64,000 nt of DNA from Eretmocerus hayati (taxonomy: Eukaryota > Arthropoda > Insecta > Hymenoptera > Aphelinidae). Of the stretch, positions 34,673 through 46,605 are shown one piece after another. Positions within the stretch are counted from its first letter, which is position 1. Every line of letters starts with the position of its first letter. Location of the stretch: positions 61,990,282-62,054,281 of the forward strand of contig CM056741.1 of assembly GCA_029851415.1 (NCBI GenBank), read 5' to 3'. Under the pieces are notes generated by a model, which saw only the letters and a program-made list of their open reading frames with translations, did not search any database and was not told where the DNA came from. The translations under genes were made by a program, and so were the position numbers.

Positions 34673-35936
34673 GAAAACGTTACAACTGTTAGTGTTACTA
34701 TATAAATTATCCAGTCAGTGCAAAAGTCCATTTCATTATAGAAGTCAAGATTCTCGTAGTTGGCTGTGCATATGGACAAACTGAGAAAGATACATAAGTG
34801 TGTATTCTACATGAGAAATTAGACAGTTGAGTCTAATTGTGAGGTATTAATATCATAAGATGATATGTCGAAATTCACGAATGGGATACATTAACGTGAT
34901 GCTTATCTCAACGATTGACATGGATTCGCAAATCAATGAAATGATTTGAAACGTTGAAAAGAATTCATGTGATACAAAATCGATAACATTGACGATGAAT
35001 CATTTGAATGAAATGTTATAATCTAACAAAATATAATGCTCTCTCCTGGTTTACAGTCTTTCATTTGGTTCATTATTTGATCATTCTCGGCAAAATATAT
35101 CTTGTGTATAGGATCTGAAAGAAGATGTCCAGAAGAGCCCCAACATAACTATTCCTGTTATGTTTGGGAGGAATGCCAGAATAGCTCAGTGAATCGGTTT
35201 CCTCTATCTACACGTGTTTTTTTCGTGCATTATTCAAGTGATTTCCCTCAATCTAATTCCTGGTTCGCACTCTACTCAATGAATAACTTCCATATCACGG
35301 AAGCGAAATTGAGATCTTTCATCTCTGACCAAGATTTGCGATCTATTTTCTGTCCACAGCTCGTAAACTTGAAAACTGTCCAAATTTAGATCGAAATACT
35401 TTGATAGCTTGCATACATCAACCTGCTGTCGAATACATAGTTCATTACCATTTTTACCAGCGTTGTCGGAATTTTGACCTATTTTTCACTCAGAACACCA
35501 AGAAGAAAAAACTTCTCCAAATATGAATATAGTTTACTCTGTTCCATAGTAGTTAGCAGAATGAATTTTATTCACCTCCTTGGAGCCTGAAATTGCGAAC
35601 CGCTTTGACGTAAATATTTGAAATTTGATTGTATACAGTTTGTTGTGAGTTATAAAAGTTGAGCCAATGTATCAAGATTAGTAAGAAATCTACAAGATGT
35701 AGTGCTTTGAGGACATGATGCGAAGTATTATACATTCCAATAAGCTGTCAGATTGATCACAAGTGATAAAGGTAATCTTATCAATCATGCGTGATGGTTT
35801 TTCTTGGACTCGCGCTAAACTCAATCTTTAGTTAACATGTGTCTCGTATGACGATAAACCCGAGAGCTACGCCAACTACCTACAGACGAATCAAAGTTTC
35901 TAGTCGTGAGCGTAGAGTTCACGAATTGCTGTTAAA
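34673..35936. other. Intergenic stretch between Ctr and the microprotein ORF
   Basis: No recognised exon; the frame at 35102-35389 has no family resemblance. Its proximal part is presumably the Ctr 3' untranslated region, though I see no convincing AATAAA. Confidence 0.4.
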
Positions 35937-36158
35937 ATGTCAAATCAACAGAATAATTGCTGTGATAGTAACGGATTCCATTCTGAAGTGAAAATTACGT
36001 CAACGTCAGGGAAAACCAAGACCCCGTTCGAGATAATATTTGGCTGGGATACATTCAATTCTACGTTCCTGATTGTTTTGATTGTTGCCTTTGTTGCTTG
36101 GTGGGCCATATTTGCTTGGTTCTACGAGCCGGGATCCGGAGGACACGATCACATGTGA
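35937..36158 (+). CDS. Single-pass membrane microprotein, 73 residues
   Basis: The ATG sits in AAAATGTC, a good insect start context. The frame has an N-terminal polar segment with a Cys pair (NNCCDSNGF), then a basic stretch (SGKTKTP), then FEIIFGWDTFNSTF leading into one strong helix (LIVLIVAFVAWWAIFAW). The short tail ends GGHDHM. The positive charges before the helix and the acidic, His-containing tail give no clear topology. I do not recognise the family. The organised layout and clean start argue for a real protein rather than a chance frame. The His/Met tail next to a copper transporter invites a metal link, but that is speculation. It may be one exon of a larger gene. Confidence 0.5.
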   Translation: MSNQQNNCCDSNGFHSEVKITSTSGKTKTPFEIIFGWDTFNSTFLIVLIVAFVAWWAIFAWFYEPGSGGHDHM

Positions 36159-36159
36159 A

Positions 36160-36462
36160 TAGCCGTACACTCAACGATAGTTTATCATCTAACATTCATC
36201 CATCTCTAATAGGAGGTACCTATCCATCTATTTAATATTGGCGCCTCTTGATTGCAAAGTTGATAAATATCGTGTGATCTCTGTTGCAACCCACAAAGAG
36301 GAAATGTATATGATAATATTGATAAACGACAGTGATTTTTGCTGTACGCATTAATGACACAGTATGATCTTATTTGTAGTACATTCCGCGACAGAAGATT
36401 CAAGAAATGGTTTTCTAAGAGTACGGAGGAAATTACAAGAATTTTACTTAGCAGGAAATACA
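36160..36462. other. Short non-coding stretch after the microprotein ORF
   Basis: AT-rich, nothing recognised. It is the likely 3' untranslated region of the microprotein. Confidence 0.35.
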
Positions 36463-36583
36463 CCCTGGTAGAAATGTGACCAATTTTTTTGGCCACCCAT
36501 GCAATATATAGATATAGTGACAATGCAATTAGGTTTGACTTGGCCAGTTTTTGGCCAAAAAATGCTCACAATTTCTACCAGGG
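36463..36583. mobile_element. 121-bp inverted-repeat element
   Basis: CCCTGGTAGAAATGTGACCA and its inverse (GCTCACAATTTCTACCAGGG) form the ends, extended by TTTTTTGGCCA / TGGCCAAAAAA. A MITE by structure; target duplications are not clear, so the superfamily is open. Confidence 0.65.
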
Positions 36584-36624
36584 CAGTTAAAGAGTTTAGA
36601 GTTGCATTCAAAATTATGCTGTAT

Positions 36625-36735
36625 GAGCAACCTGAACTGTCCACACTGCCGCCAACTTAAGAGTCTCTCTCCCATCCTAATAGCATAGATGAGAGGGTCT
36701 TAAGTTGGCTAACGTGTGGACAGTTCAGGTTGCTC
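36625..36735. mobile_element. 111-bp hairpin element
   Basis: GAGCAACCTGAACTGTCCAC and GTGGACAGTTCAGGTTGCTC are exact inverses. The inner parts GCCAACTTAAGAGTCTCTC and GAGAGGGTCTTAAGTTGGC also pair, around a loop of roughly 15 bp. Almost the whole unit is one stem, 41 bp after the preceding element. Confidence 0.7.
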
Positions 36736-37043
36736 CCGAGTGTACATCTACTAGCTATAATCTATCCATGTTCTTGGCCACAGGAAACAATATGATCATG
36801 ATACATTCATTCAGAGAAAATTATGGTCTTGAATGTTAGTTAATGAAATCAAATTTTTTCATTCTACAGATTGAAGAATCGATTTGTAAATATGCTTAGA
36901 TATAAATTCATCATAACGTTAAAAAAATGTATCAACAAAACTACTGACACTTGGATGATTCCGAAATCATTGAGAACCACGACAAATCCTAATGAAGAGA
37001 AACTTTGTTAATGAATTCACGAATACTCCATCGTTTCTAAATA

Positions 37044-37664
37044 CAGTCGCTTCCGGTTATAACGAGCTACAAGGAATAGGAGAAAAGTGTTCGTTTTAGC
37101 CGATGCTCGTTGTAACCGGTTTTATACGAATTGACACGATTTTATGAGTCAAGCTGGAATAAGTGGTGTACAACTAATCTTTACTTCACGAAAACTAATT
37201 CATAAGTCCATACGTAGAATACAGCTGGTCATCAAAACATTTCAAGAAGAGATAAAATAACTGAATCGATAAATGAAATTGATAAAATAATCCAAATGAT
37301 CTGTCAAATTCTGGGTTTGCCTTGGTTAAAAAATCGGTGATCAATTCTCTTCGCATATTACTACCACATTCCTGAGAACTTTGCAGGATTTTTTCTTTGT
37401 TCTGAAATTGTGGAGCTGCTGACATTGTAAATCTTGCACGGATCACTATTTTTTTGGCCTCGCTCAAACGATCTAATGGTATTAACTTTATCCCAAATCG
37501 AAGTTGCTTTCTAAATTTCAGCCAATTTTCGCTTGTTACAGCCGAACTGTTATAACCGATACTTGCCCCATTGCTTCAACATGGTGCACAACCAATCAAA
37601 AAAAGTTTCCTCGTTATGGCCGGATTTTCGTTACAACCGGCCTCGTTATGACCGAAAAAGACTG
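37044..37664. mobile_element. pogo/Tc1-mariner-type non-autonomous element with TA duplications
   Basis: A TA dinucleotide flanks each end (37042-37043 and 37665-37666). The ends read CAGTCGCTTCCGGTTATAAC at the left and GTTATGACCGAAAAAGACTG at the right. CAGT... ends with repeated 'GGTTATAACGAG' phrases are characteristic of pogo/Tigger-like elements. Several internal copies of this phrase occur (CTCGTTGTAACCGG, CTCGTTATGGCCGG). The 621-bp interior has no transposase; the frame at 37195-37467 is not recognised. Confidence 0.75.
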
Positions 37665-37666
37665 TA

Positions 37667-40660
37667 CTACATTTATGCATAGCGAGATCATTTGATTTTA
37701 TAACATTTCTATTCTCACTCCGATGAATATCCTATACCTATTTGACGACAGATTGTTATATTATTTCCGAATCTTGCAGAATCACAGGTGACGCATCGAG
37801 CATTGGAGAAGGCAGGAATTTCACTACGAATGTCACCACAAATATCCATTGCTTACAGCTAAGGGAGAATTGAAATTCTGATGTTATCAGATAAGAAAGT
37901 TGGAAAATGTATCAAGATATATGTCAAATCAGATCAAGCAAAACTATTGATTAATAAGAAATCCTATCTATGAGTTCCAAACTTCTCATTCCAAGGGGAG
38001 AACTATGAAGATAATAACAAAAAAAGTTTTACCATTGAGAATTATATTATCATTTACAAAAGAGTTTTTTTTATTTAAAGAATCGTCCTATTAATTAAAT
38101 CACATATGGGAGGTTAGTGGTTCATATGAACATTATTCTAATACTGAGGGGCCACCCGTTCCCAAACTACGCGGATAGCCAGAGGGGAGCGAAGGGTGTT
38201 TGAAAATACTGAAAAAAATTAAGAAAAACTACCGGGGTAGAGGAGGGGTCCACAGCCCCGACTATGTAGATTGATCCACATATAAGTAAAATATTTCCAA
38301 GCATCCTTTCTATTGCATCCTCTATTGTACTGTCCTTCTTGAATGCAGAAAACACTCTATCTGGAATATTTTTTCATGGTTCTCGAAAATTTACAAATTT
38401 TGAGGAGGAATAGGCTTATAGTGCGGTAATCCTAGTTCATAATCCAACATATGAATGATCTGCCATTTCAAATCTTCTACTACTGTATTGGACTCAACTA
38501 TTACACTCACTTCCTCGAGAAGTGTGATCCTACTTTTGTCCGATGTGGTACCCCACTGGGTGTAAAAAGATGACCAGTATCATGCTTTGTAAGTGCATGT
38601 ACGATTTGAATCCGAACCTGGGGTGAAATTTGAGAATATTCTCTGAAAGAATAGAGAACTCCACGTCGAAGTCAAGAAGCTCAATGTCTTATGAGATCAA
38701 TTTTTCAGTTAGAATAAGCTCAATGGAGTAAGAACAGTGCTAGATTCCTTGTCGCGGTACAGTTTGCCATAAGAGTTTTTCATGATTTCCCCCAACCCAA
38801 TTGACCCAGGTGGGTCAATTTAGTCACAGAAACTGAAGCAAACTACGGGGAGGGAGTAGGAGTCAAAAGAGGCAAAAAATTTTCTACGTTGTTTGTGGAC
38901 GGCCCCTGTAATGACCGACACGGCAAAGTCGAATCCTAAGGAACACGTCTTCGCGAAATAATGGTTGTCATCTTGTTTTGCTGAGAATTGAAGGTATCTT
39001 CAAGGATTCAGTCCAACAGCCTTGGTCACGTGAGATGTGGCTATCAAAATCAGCATTGGACATATCGCAATGTACTGACAAGGCTTATTGTCGCAGAGCT
39101 CCATAGCTGTATCTCAATATAAATGGTCTATTAGATTAAAATCTTGGAGATAGCTCAGTTCCTCGCTCCTAGAGTCCCATCAAGATCTAAGTTTTACAAG
39201 ATTGGACCTATCCTTGTAATTGGAAAGTATTCCTGGTACCTTTTTGGGTGACCAATTTTATCACTTGGGATAATTTAGCAAATCAGGAATTATAAATTAC
39301 GCGGAGATGACTTCATCCAAACAGAGACATGAAAGTGACTGCTGTCATCGGAGGATTCTCAAGTTCTGGATATTGGATTTCATGAAAATGCTCAAAGTAC
39401 TCTTTCTTCTCATAGTATAGATAGTGTATTACGCATCGAGTGCTCGAAATACTTTTTCTTCGCGAAAACCGCGCTAGGCGTACGCGAAACGATTTCGTAA
39501 ATATTATCAGCATATAGCGATTTCAAGAACAGCGTCAGTAGTTTTCTAAGTTTCTACGTACTGATAAAAGCTTTTGTGGTTATTCCTCGAAAAAGAAAAA
39601 TGATAAAATAGTGATGAAATATGAATATATCAACAAACAATAGTGATTTTGAACTTTGTCAACTTTCATAGATTTGGTAGAATGGATTGCTAATGACTGG
39701 AATCGCAATTGTTTCAATCCATAGCGCATTTAACGAACCGGAAAAAAAATGGATTTACACTTCAGAAAGCAATTTCAGCTCAATTAGAGACTGAATAACC
39801 TTTGAGCTCAAGAAAAATGCTTGAAAGAAGAGATAAACCCCTTGAATCTTTTGCACCGCGGATCAGTTTGATCGGAAGTTTATCTAAACTCCAAGTTTTG
39901 CGAAGTAATTCTGTGTGAAACACGTTCAAGTTGTTGAGAATAAGCGAGATCCCTCACAATATCTCGCCGTATGAAGCCGTGTGGTTTTGTTTGTGTCGGC
40001 AAACTGAGCTTTTTTACCCCTTATATTCACTAGTTTGTAAAAGTGGGTCACGTTTTTTCAATTCTTCGCACCGTCTTTCAGAGACGCGATGAATAACGTG
40101 AGCACTCGACAACATTACACTTGGGTTGGGTGCAATGCACGCTTGCATACGAGGTGAAATGGTTGACATGGTGTTGTTTCAAAAGCTCAAGTCTGACTGT
40201 GACTGCTGGATTTGCTGGTTCTCTGAGATTGAGCGCTCTTTTTTATTTTCTCCGGTGAATCTTTCCATTGAATTGATAGGAAATGTAGAGAAGAGTAGTG
40301 AGTCATTGGCATTAGGATTTTGGATAAGTAACTACGAAACGATAATTAATCATCATCGACACATAGGCACGGAATCCGGAGTCATACAAGAGAATAAGTT
40401 CAATCGCAAATATCCAATGGAATCTTAACACTATGTTTGGTTAACGTCATTCCAGTACAACGGGGGAGTGAGCTTATTTTCGCGATGAAGAGGATATGGA
40501 TGCAGTCTCAGAGTCACACAATTATCCTTAGTTGTGAAGAAAGCGATGTAAGTTTTGGCAGGCTCATAGAATGGCTACGTAAGTCCTGGACATTTCTTGT
40601 TGTGCTCTGGAAGTATCAATGTCAAGTGGTGCTGAGCTATTGATATCAGGAGCCACGAAA
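37667..40660. other. Long non-coding stretch, nothing recognised
   Basis: Short frames only. No strong repeats, tRNA boxes or conserved coding motifs seen. Confidence 0.4.
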
Positions 40661-41170
40661 ATACCGAAACTAGGATACTATTGGAGTACTAACAAAAATG
40701 TTATTCATGTATTGCTGAAAGGTCACGGGGTAGCGAAGATCAGATGCTCCTGAAGTTCCGTGAAAATACTAGGCAAGTACCACGAAAGTACCACTGAAGT
40801 AATGAATACCAGAGGCTGTGAAAGTGCCGCAAAAATACTAATCAAGTAATGCTAATTTTTGTCACAAAAGTAATGAAGACCAGAAGCTGCGACTGTACCG
40901 TGAAAGTTACTACTGAAATACCATAAAGGAAATAAGCCGAGGCTATCGAAGTAAATCTTAAGTATAAAGTCTCGTTGGGGTAATGTTAGAATGCGAAGTG
41001 ACAGTGAAGTACTCCTGGAGTGTTACAAAATTAACGAATCCCGACGGCGATCAAAGTACTACAAAAGTACTACAGAAGTACCGCTGAAGTATCACAGAAG
41101 TATGAAAACCAGATGCGACCCAAAAATCGCAAAATTGTATTCCACTCAAGTACTCTTACAGTATTTCCGT
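40660..41170. repeat. Degenerate GAAGTACC-type tandem repeat
   Basis: Phrases such as GAAAGTACCACTGAAGTA, AAAGTACTACAAAAGTACTA and GAAGTACCGCTGAAGTATCA recur with roughly 10-12-bp spacing amid diverged sequence. It is an old, eroded minisatellite. The frame at 40991-41185 is a by-product of the repeat. Confidence 0.55.
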
Positions 41171-42340
41171 GTAACTTATTCTTAATGTAGAGTATGATAA
41201 GTGAATTCTATTTGTAAAGCACCCATTTCAGTACTTGAGCACTACACCTCATCGGTATTCTAGTAAGAACCTAGGCAGTCCTTGACTTGTTACATCCAAT
41301 AACATTTTGAAACTTTATTCTTTTTTTGAAGTATTCTCTACTGATCTCGGTATCGTTCATATTCAATTACCGATAAATGGATTGTAATTAGAACATTGAT
41401 GAGATTGAAGTGCGCTTCTACTGATCTTCCATAAAATCGGATGTTGATCGCTTGAGAATGGTCTTCAATCAAGAATATTATCACATCATCGCGGATTATT
41501 CAGGATCCATACTATTCATTGAGTTCCATTGAAGTTTTTTTTGAGAAGCTTACATGCATCTTCTGTAGGGTAGAAGAATAAACTTGGCATGATTTAGACG
41601 AGATATGGCTAGTAATAATCTTCCACTGTGCAGCTTTGAACCTGGAGTCGGGCTCCCGTTGTTACACAGAAGTTATTTATTTGAGCAGGCATACAGGGGC
41701 TCCTCATAATCCAGATTTATCCTCCGTCTCCCATAGCTCGGTGCATGTATTCTCATGCAAGAAGCACCAAGTAAAATTTTGCAGTTATCGCAGCTGTTCT
41801 AGGTTGACCTACGCAAATTTCATGTATCGTGGATAAGTTTATTATAACCTCGATTATAACACGAAGTGAACAATCATGCAGGCCTACAAATCTCATTCCT
41901 GGTCATCTCAAACATCTCTCGTCGAATAATTTTTCTAAAAAAAATAACCAAACTCGAAAGAAAGTTTATTCGATTCCGATAGTAGGCCTACAAATGAATC
42001 TAAATGAGAGACGGTAATGCCAATCCGATTGATCCTGAACCAAGACTCATTAAAGCAGCCCAGCTCACACAAAGTAGCCCTCGCGCCGTTAGGACTCTTA
42101 ATCTTTATCTACTGCGAGGGGTGACTACCACGCACCGTAGATAATCGCCAAGGAAGCTAATCCACCCCACCATCCAATAAGATTCTCAATGAAAATCTTG
42201 TTATTAGATATACCGTCAAAGTTCTCTTATTACACCAAACTCGTCTTTCATTCCTTTTGATTTTACATACACGACACGTTGCACGTTCAGTAGCCAATTC
42301 CATCACCTAAAAACCCAATCTACCACATGAGAAACCCGAG
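41171..42340. other. Non-coding stretch, nothing recognised
   Basis: AT-rich with no supported gene or repeat. Confidence 0.4.
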
Positions 42341-42720
42341 ACTGCGTGGCGACTGGCATATCGCACCCTCACTCGTCTAATACCATCACATCAGAATCAG
42401 CAGCAGCTACAGGTGCCACACAGCAAAGTTGCGCTTGGTCGGGGAAACAAAAGCTCCACAGATCGAGTTGGCGCTCGGCTGTACAGTCGGTTTCAAAAGG
42501 GGGGGGGGGGTGGCACGCTAATCCGGCGCCCCGTAGCCTCAGGGGATATACATGCTGGTTGGACCATCACCAAAGAGAGAAAAGAGACAGTTAGAGGCAG
42601 GCTATAAAGGGGCTTGAACGAAGGGAAGCTGATGCTGCTTCTGCTTCTGCTATCCCGAGGGGCGGAAAAAGCGAAAGCCCCCACGATGCCACTGTGGTGT
42701 CCCCTCGTATTGCGAACCAA
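42340..42720. promoter_or_regulatory. GC-rich islet with a poly-G tract, promoter-like
   Basis: Contrasts with its AT-rich surroundings. It includes TTGCGCTTGGTCGGGG, a G run at about 42500-42510, TCCGGCGCCCCGTAGCC and GAGGGGCGGAAAAAGCG. No start codon, TATA box or exon can be assigned. Composition resembles the islet at 18420. A promoter or a conserved 5' exon is possible; the evidence is compositional only. Confidence 0.25.
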
Positions 42721-45700
42721 GCTGGTCGATAACCGGTGACTATATATCGCACCTACACCATCCTATAATGGTGCCTGCGTGATGTTCAACCCCGTGAGTA
42801 GTGGTATATGGTCCAAAATGAAAATTCTCTAGCTCGTTTTGTTCGCTCGTTTTGTATATCAGGCCTTTGCTGAATGTGTATTTTATTGGTTCAAGTGTAT
42901 GAGTGAGTCGTCAGGGGATGTCAGTGGGGGTGGAAGGAAATTTCGTTTGCAGATGAATCGCAGAGGGTGCAATAGCTAAATTGAAAGCCACGTGGATATA
43001 CCATGGCGGAAGAGAAGGGATTTGGGTATAGTGTGTATAATAAGGACTCCTTGGAGTATCAAGCTTTGAGAATTGTATAGCTTTGTCTTTGGATAATATA
43101 AAGAGTAGTGAAAAAGAGTGAAGGAAGAGCAGGAGATAGAGATGTGTCCTTTGAGAAAAGTAAGTGGATCGAGTCGCTGAGAGAACTATTGAAGATGTCT
43201 GCGCACATCTGTTGCCATCACGAGTCTGCTGAATTGTCTCCACGAAAGGAAAGATTCTGACGAATACGGGTGATGGGGAAGTTCTGACTAAGGGTGTAGT
43301 TCTTGAAGTTTTCTTTAGGGTATCGAGACTTATCTATGATCGGGACCGACGAATAGGGTGTGATCGACTCGATTTTTTTCGACCGTTCGTAGAAATCAAA
43401 GGTCAAGGGACAGTTTTCTCCTCTGACTGGTGTTATCTTCCATGTTTGCCGCACTGAAAATTACCCTAGACCGGGACTAGTTTGCGTGTGTTATGAGGTG
43501 ACTTTGTCCTAATTTCTTTTGACTATAAATTTCAACTGTTTCATGCTAGAACATTCTAGTGTAGATCATTGTGAACAGCTAAGCATAATCGTTAAAGTGA
43601 AGCTCAAGGGACGTACTCTAGGACAATTTGCTTGAAAGTTATCGCCAATATCAGTTCAAAACAAAGCTTTAGTCGCGGGAAAACAAATCTAGGTTCACGA
43701 TGGCTCTTCATCAACTATTTGTACATACATTGATAATGAATGCCATTTGTGAAGTCTTTCGCAGAGATATCCAATAAAATTTAATGTTTCAGGTTCAATT
43801 GTCTGATAAAACGTGTATCTTTTCCGACTTGTCTTCAATTCTATGTGTCGCTGGTATCAACAGAACGTAACATTCAAGATGAAATTATACCATCAGTACG
43901 ATGTCGAATGTTGAATGGTTAAACAAGCCTATAAAATGATGCTCTGCACTGTCAGAAGATATTCTCAACGTCAGGTCAAAATAGTACTGAAACACAACAA
44001 ATCCCGTACCGTTGTTAAGTTAAGTCCGTGTAGCACTGATTGTGAATTAAAATTGATATCATCTGCAACTAGATCTCGATTTCCTTCCACATTTAGCAAT
44101 ATTACCGAGTACCATTCAAACTTCCAGCTCACACAAAGTGTGTGCAATTTTTTACGAGCAGTTGACTCGGTTAAATTTTCTCTCGATTCGAATACGAACA
44201 GTTACATGCTCAGACAAGAGACAGAGAGAACAGTCAGAGCATCAGAAACGGGGTCCATACAATCCGCCGACGCTCGTAGCCGGGGGAATCTCCCTTCTGT
44301 TAGCGCACCCTCGGTTCCCCAAAGCGAGCAAAGCTTACTATACCTCATCCTCTATTTCTATCTTTCTCTGTCTGCATTATACCCCACATTTGCACTGGCG
44401 TATCCCAGACCCGTTTTTGCCAACCCGCCTGATTTGCAAGTGTGTATACTTGTATGTATGTGAGATCGCGTTGCAGATATGTAGATGAAGAAAAAGGAGC
44501 CACCGCAGTCCTGTTGCACAGACCGCCCTTTGAATGCTCTTCTTTTTTCATTAACTTTCTCGAGATCATGTGTTTGAGTACTGATGTACCACGTGATATT
44601 CAAACCGCAAGCTCATGCTTCTTTGATTATATTTTTTTGAGCATCGGATCAGGCTTTTACATGCCGTGAATCGTGGTAGCCGTGTCTTTGAAATTTAATA
44701 ATGTGTACTGTGTAATGGGAATCAATTCTGATTACGCAGAATATTATGGAATCAAATTTCAACTCGGATATTGTCAAAAGACTGGAATTTTTGCGTCACA
44801 ACGGTTTTTATGTGAAGAATAATTATTTACGATGGAAGGCAACGTTTCCTGTGGGGCCTTCAATTTTCTCTTCAAGTTCTTCTCATAATTTAGTCTTTTG
44901 ATCAAAAATCTGAAGAAAAAAAATTCAGACACTCTCCTCGACACATATGACTGATTGCAAATTAACGACTTTCATTTCAATTTCATTCGTGAATGGTGTG
45001 CAAAATTGCATCCACAACTTTGCCGGCAATTAGGAACGAATGAAATTTAGCATAATGCTGTGCCTGCTTTGTCATTCATCACGATTGACCGAGATGATGA
45101 CACATGCCAAGCGATGCGACGCCAGCATAACTGTGACAATAGACCGAAAATACAATCAGTATTCGAGCTGGCTCTCGTGGCACGCTATTGTCGCTAGATA
45201 CATGTATCCAGTGCTGATGAATTTCCATGCGGCTGTTTGTCATCCTCTGCTTAGATTAAGCTCGACCAGATATCGCAGCTGACCAGCGAACATCATGATT
45301 GGTGATGGATTGCACACCGCAGGCCAAAACTGTTGATGATATTGATTAAATTTGTGTGGAGTTGCTCATGATGACTGAAATCGAACTCTCGCTTAAAGAA
45401 TACTCTCTTTAAATCTTCTGAGCCCCTTTTTCAGCAAAAATTACTCAGCTACTTTACTAATACTTCCTAGCACTTTTGATTTGATCGTTGAGTCATTATA
45501 GATTTTTTTCTACGGTTTTGTTCGCGTACCATAGCAAAGAAATCAACAAATATCACTCGCAAGGATTCACCACAAGAATGCCGTTTGGCTGGAATGAAGT
45601 ACGTGTACCCAATCTGCTTTTTGTACCCAACCTGCTCCCATATGCCGATTTCAGAGCTAGGCATTCGTTGACCTTCGCGCAATCTTTTTTGTGTTTTTTA

Positions 45701-46367
45701 TATCGTAATATAAGAAAATTAATGATTTAGACCGATCCCGGATGCTTCCTGCGTCTCCCAGAAGATATTAAGTGAGTTTTTGCGTTTTTCGTGTTTGCAC
45801 ACTTGAGGAATCGTCCACGAAACTGCGTTGGGTAAAATCGGTGCCAAAATTTTTTGATTCTATCTTTGTCTCAAAACCTTCAAAATCCGTTTCTTGGAGT
45901 ATGTGTAGCCATTGTGTAAGCAAAATACGGAGATCATTTGCAAAGATAGAGGTCAGACTTGGTGTATACTCAACATTCCTCCCATGTGAGTATCTCGAAG
46001 GGGAGTGCAGTACGACTTGTTTACCACTCAGAACATGTTTATCGCGGCTAAATAAACCGGTAACAGTGTACTGGACCGATGAAAAAGCTTCATATGTGGT
46101 TGCAGGGAGATGATAACGATGTGATGCACTTCATCACCAATTTACGTTGTTTTGAAGGAAGGGGGCATGCTGGGGACACCCTTTGACAAACCTTCGAAAA
46201 ACCATTTTTCGAAAAAGTTGCGACATCTCGGCTTCAGCCGGTCAAAATCCAACCGGCCTTAGCTCATTCCACGCTTTTATTTTAAAGGTCATAAATCAAG
46301 CCTCAAAATGAGCGAAAGTTATACGTTGAAAAATATCGGAAAAGGGCAAAACTACTGGCAAAATGGC
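42720..46367. other. Mostly non-coding stretch
   Basis: No gene supported. A second GC-richer patch lies at about 44220-44420, where overlapping frames occur on both strands (longest 43915-44463, 182 codons). None has recognisable domains. The frame at 45772-46113 is likewise unrecognised. Confidence 0.35.
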
Positions 46368-46371
46368 TTAA

Positions 46372-46579
46372 GGGGACGTCGGAGCCCTATCAATATTGTA
46401 CAGTTACCGACATGATCGAGTTTTCGTATTCCTCGATGAATTTTTGAGATATCAAAAATCTAACAAGTAACGCCGATTCTATGAGCCATACAGAATCGGC
46501 GTTACTTAGTAGAATCCCGATATCTCGAAAATTCATCGAGAAATACGAAAACTCGACAATGTCGGTATCCGACATCCTC
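46372..46579. mobile_element. 208-bp TTAA-flanked palindromic element
   Basis: TTAA lies at 46368-46371 and 46580-46583. The ends are GGGGACGTCGG and CCGACATCCTC, and the arms pair through TCGAGTTTTCGTATTCCTCG to the centre. There AGTAACGCCGATTCT and AGAATCGGCGTTACT are exact inverses across an 11-bp loop. TTAA duplications suggest a piggyBac-type MITE. Confidence 0.65.
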
Positions 46580-46605
46580 TTAAGGCGAGGGATGTTGGGT
46601 ACACT

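Noticed and set aside
43915..44463. 182-codon plus-strand frame, the longest in the window
   Set aside because: No recognisable domain, a second frame overlaps it (44138-44488), and it lies in a GC-rich patch where stops are rarer by composition.
45772..46113. 113-codon plus-strand frame with several Cys
   Set aside because: No family recognised; the reverse strand reads nearly as openly, so coding strand cannot be decided.
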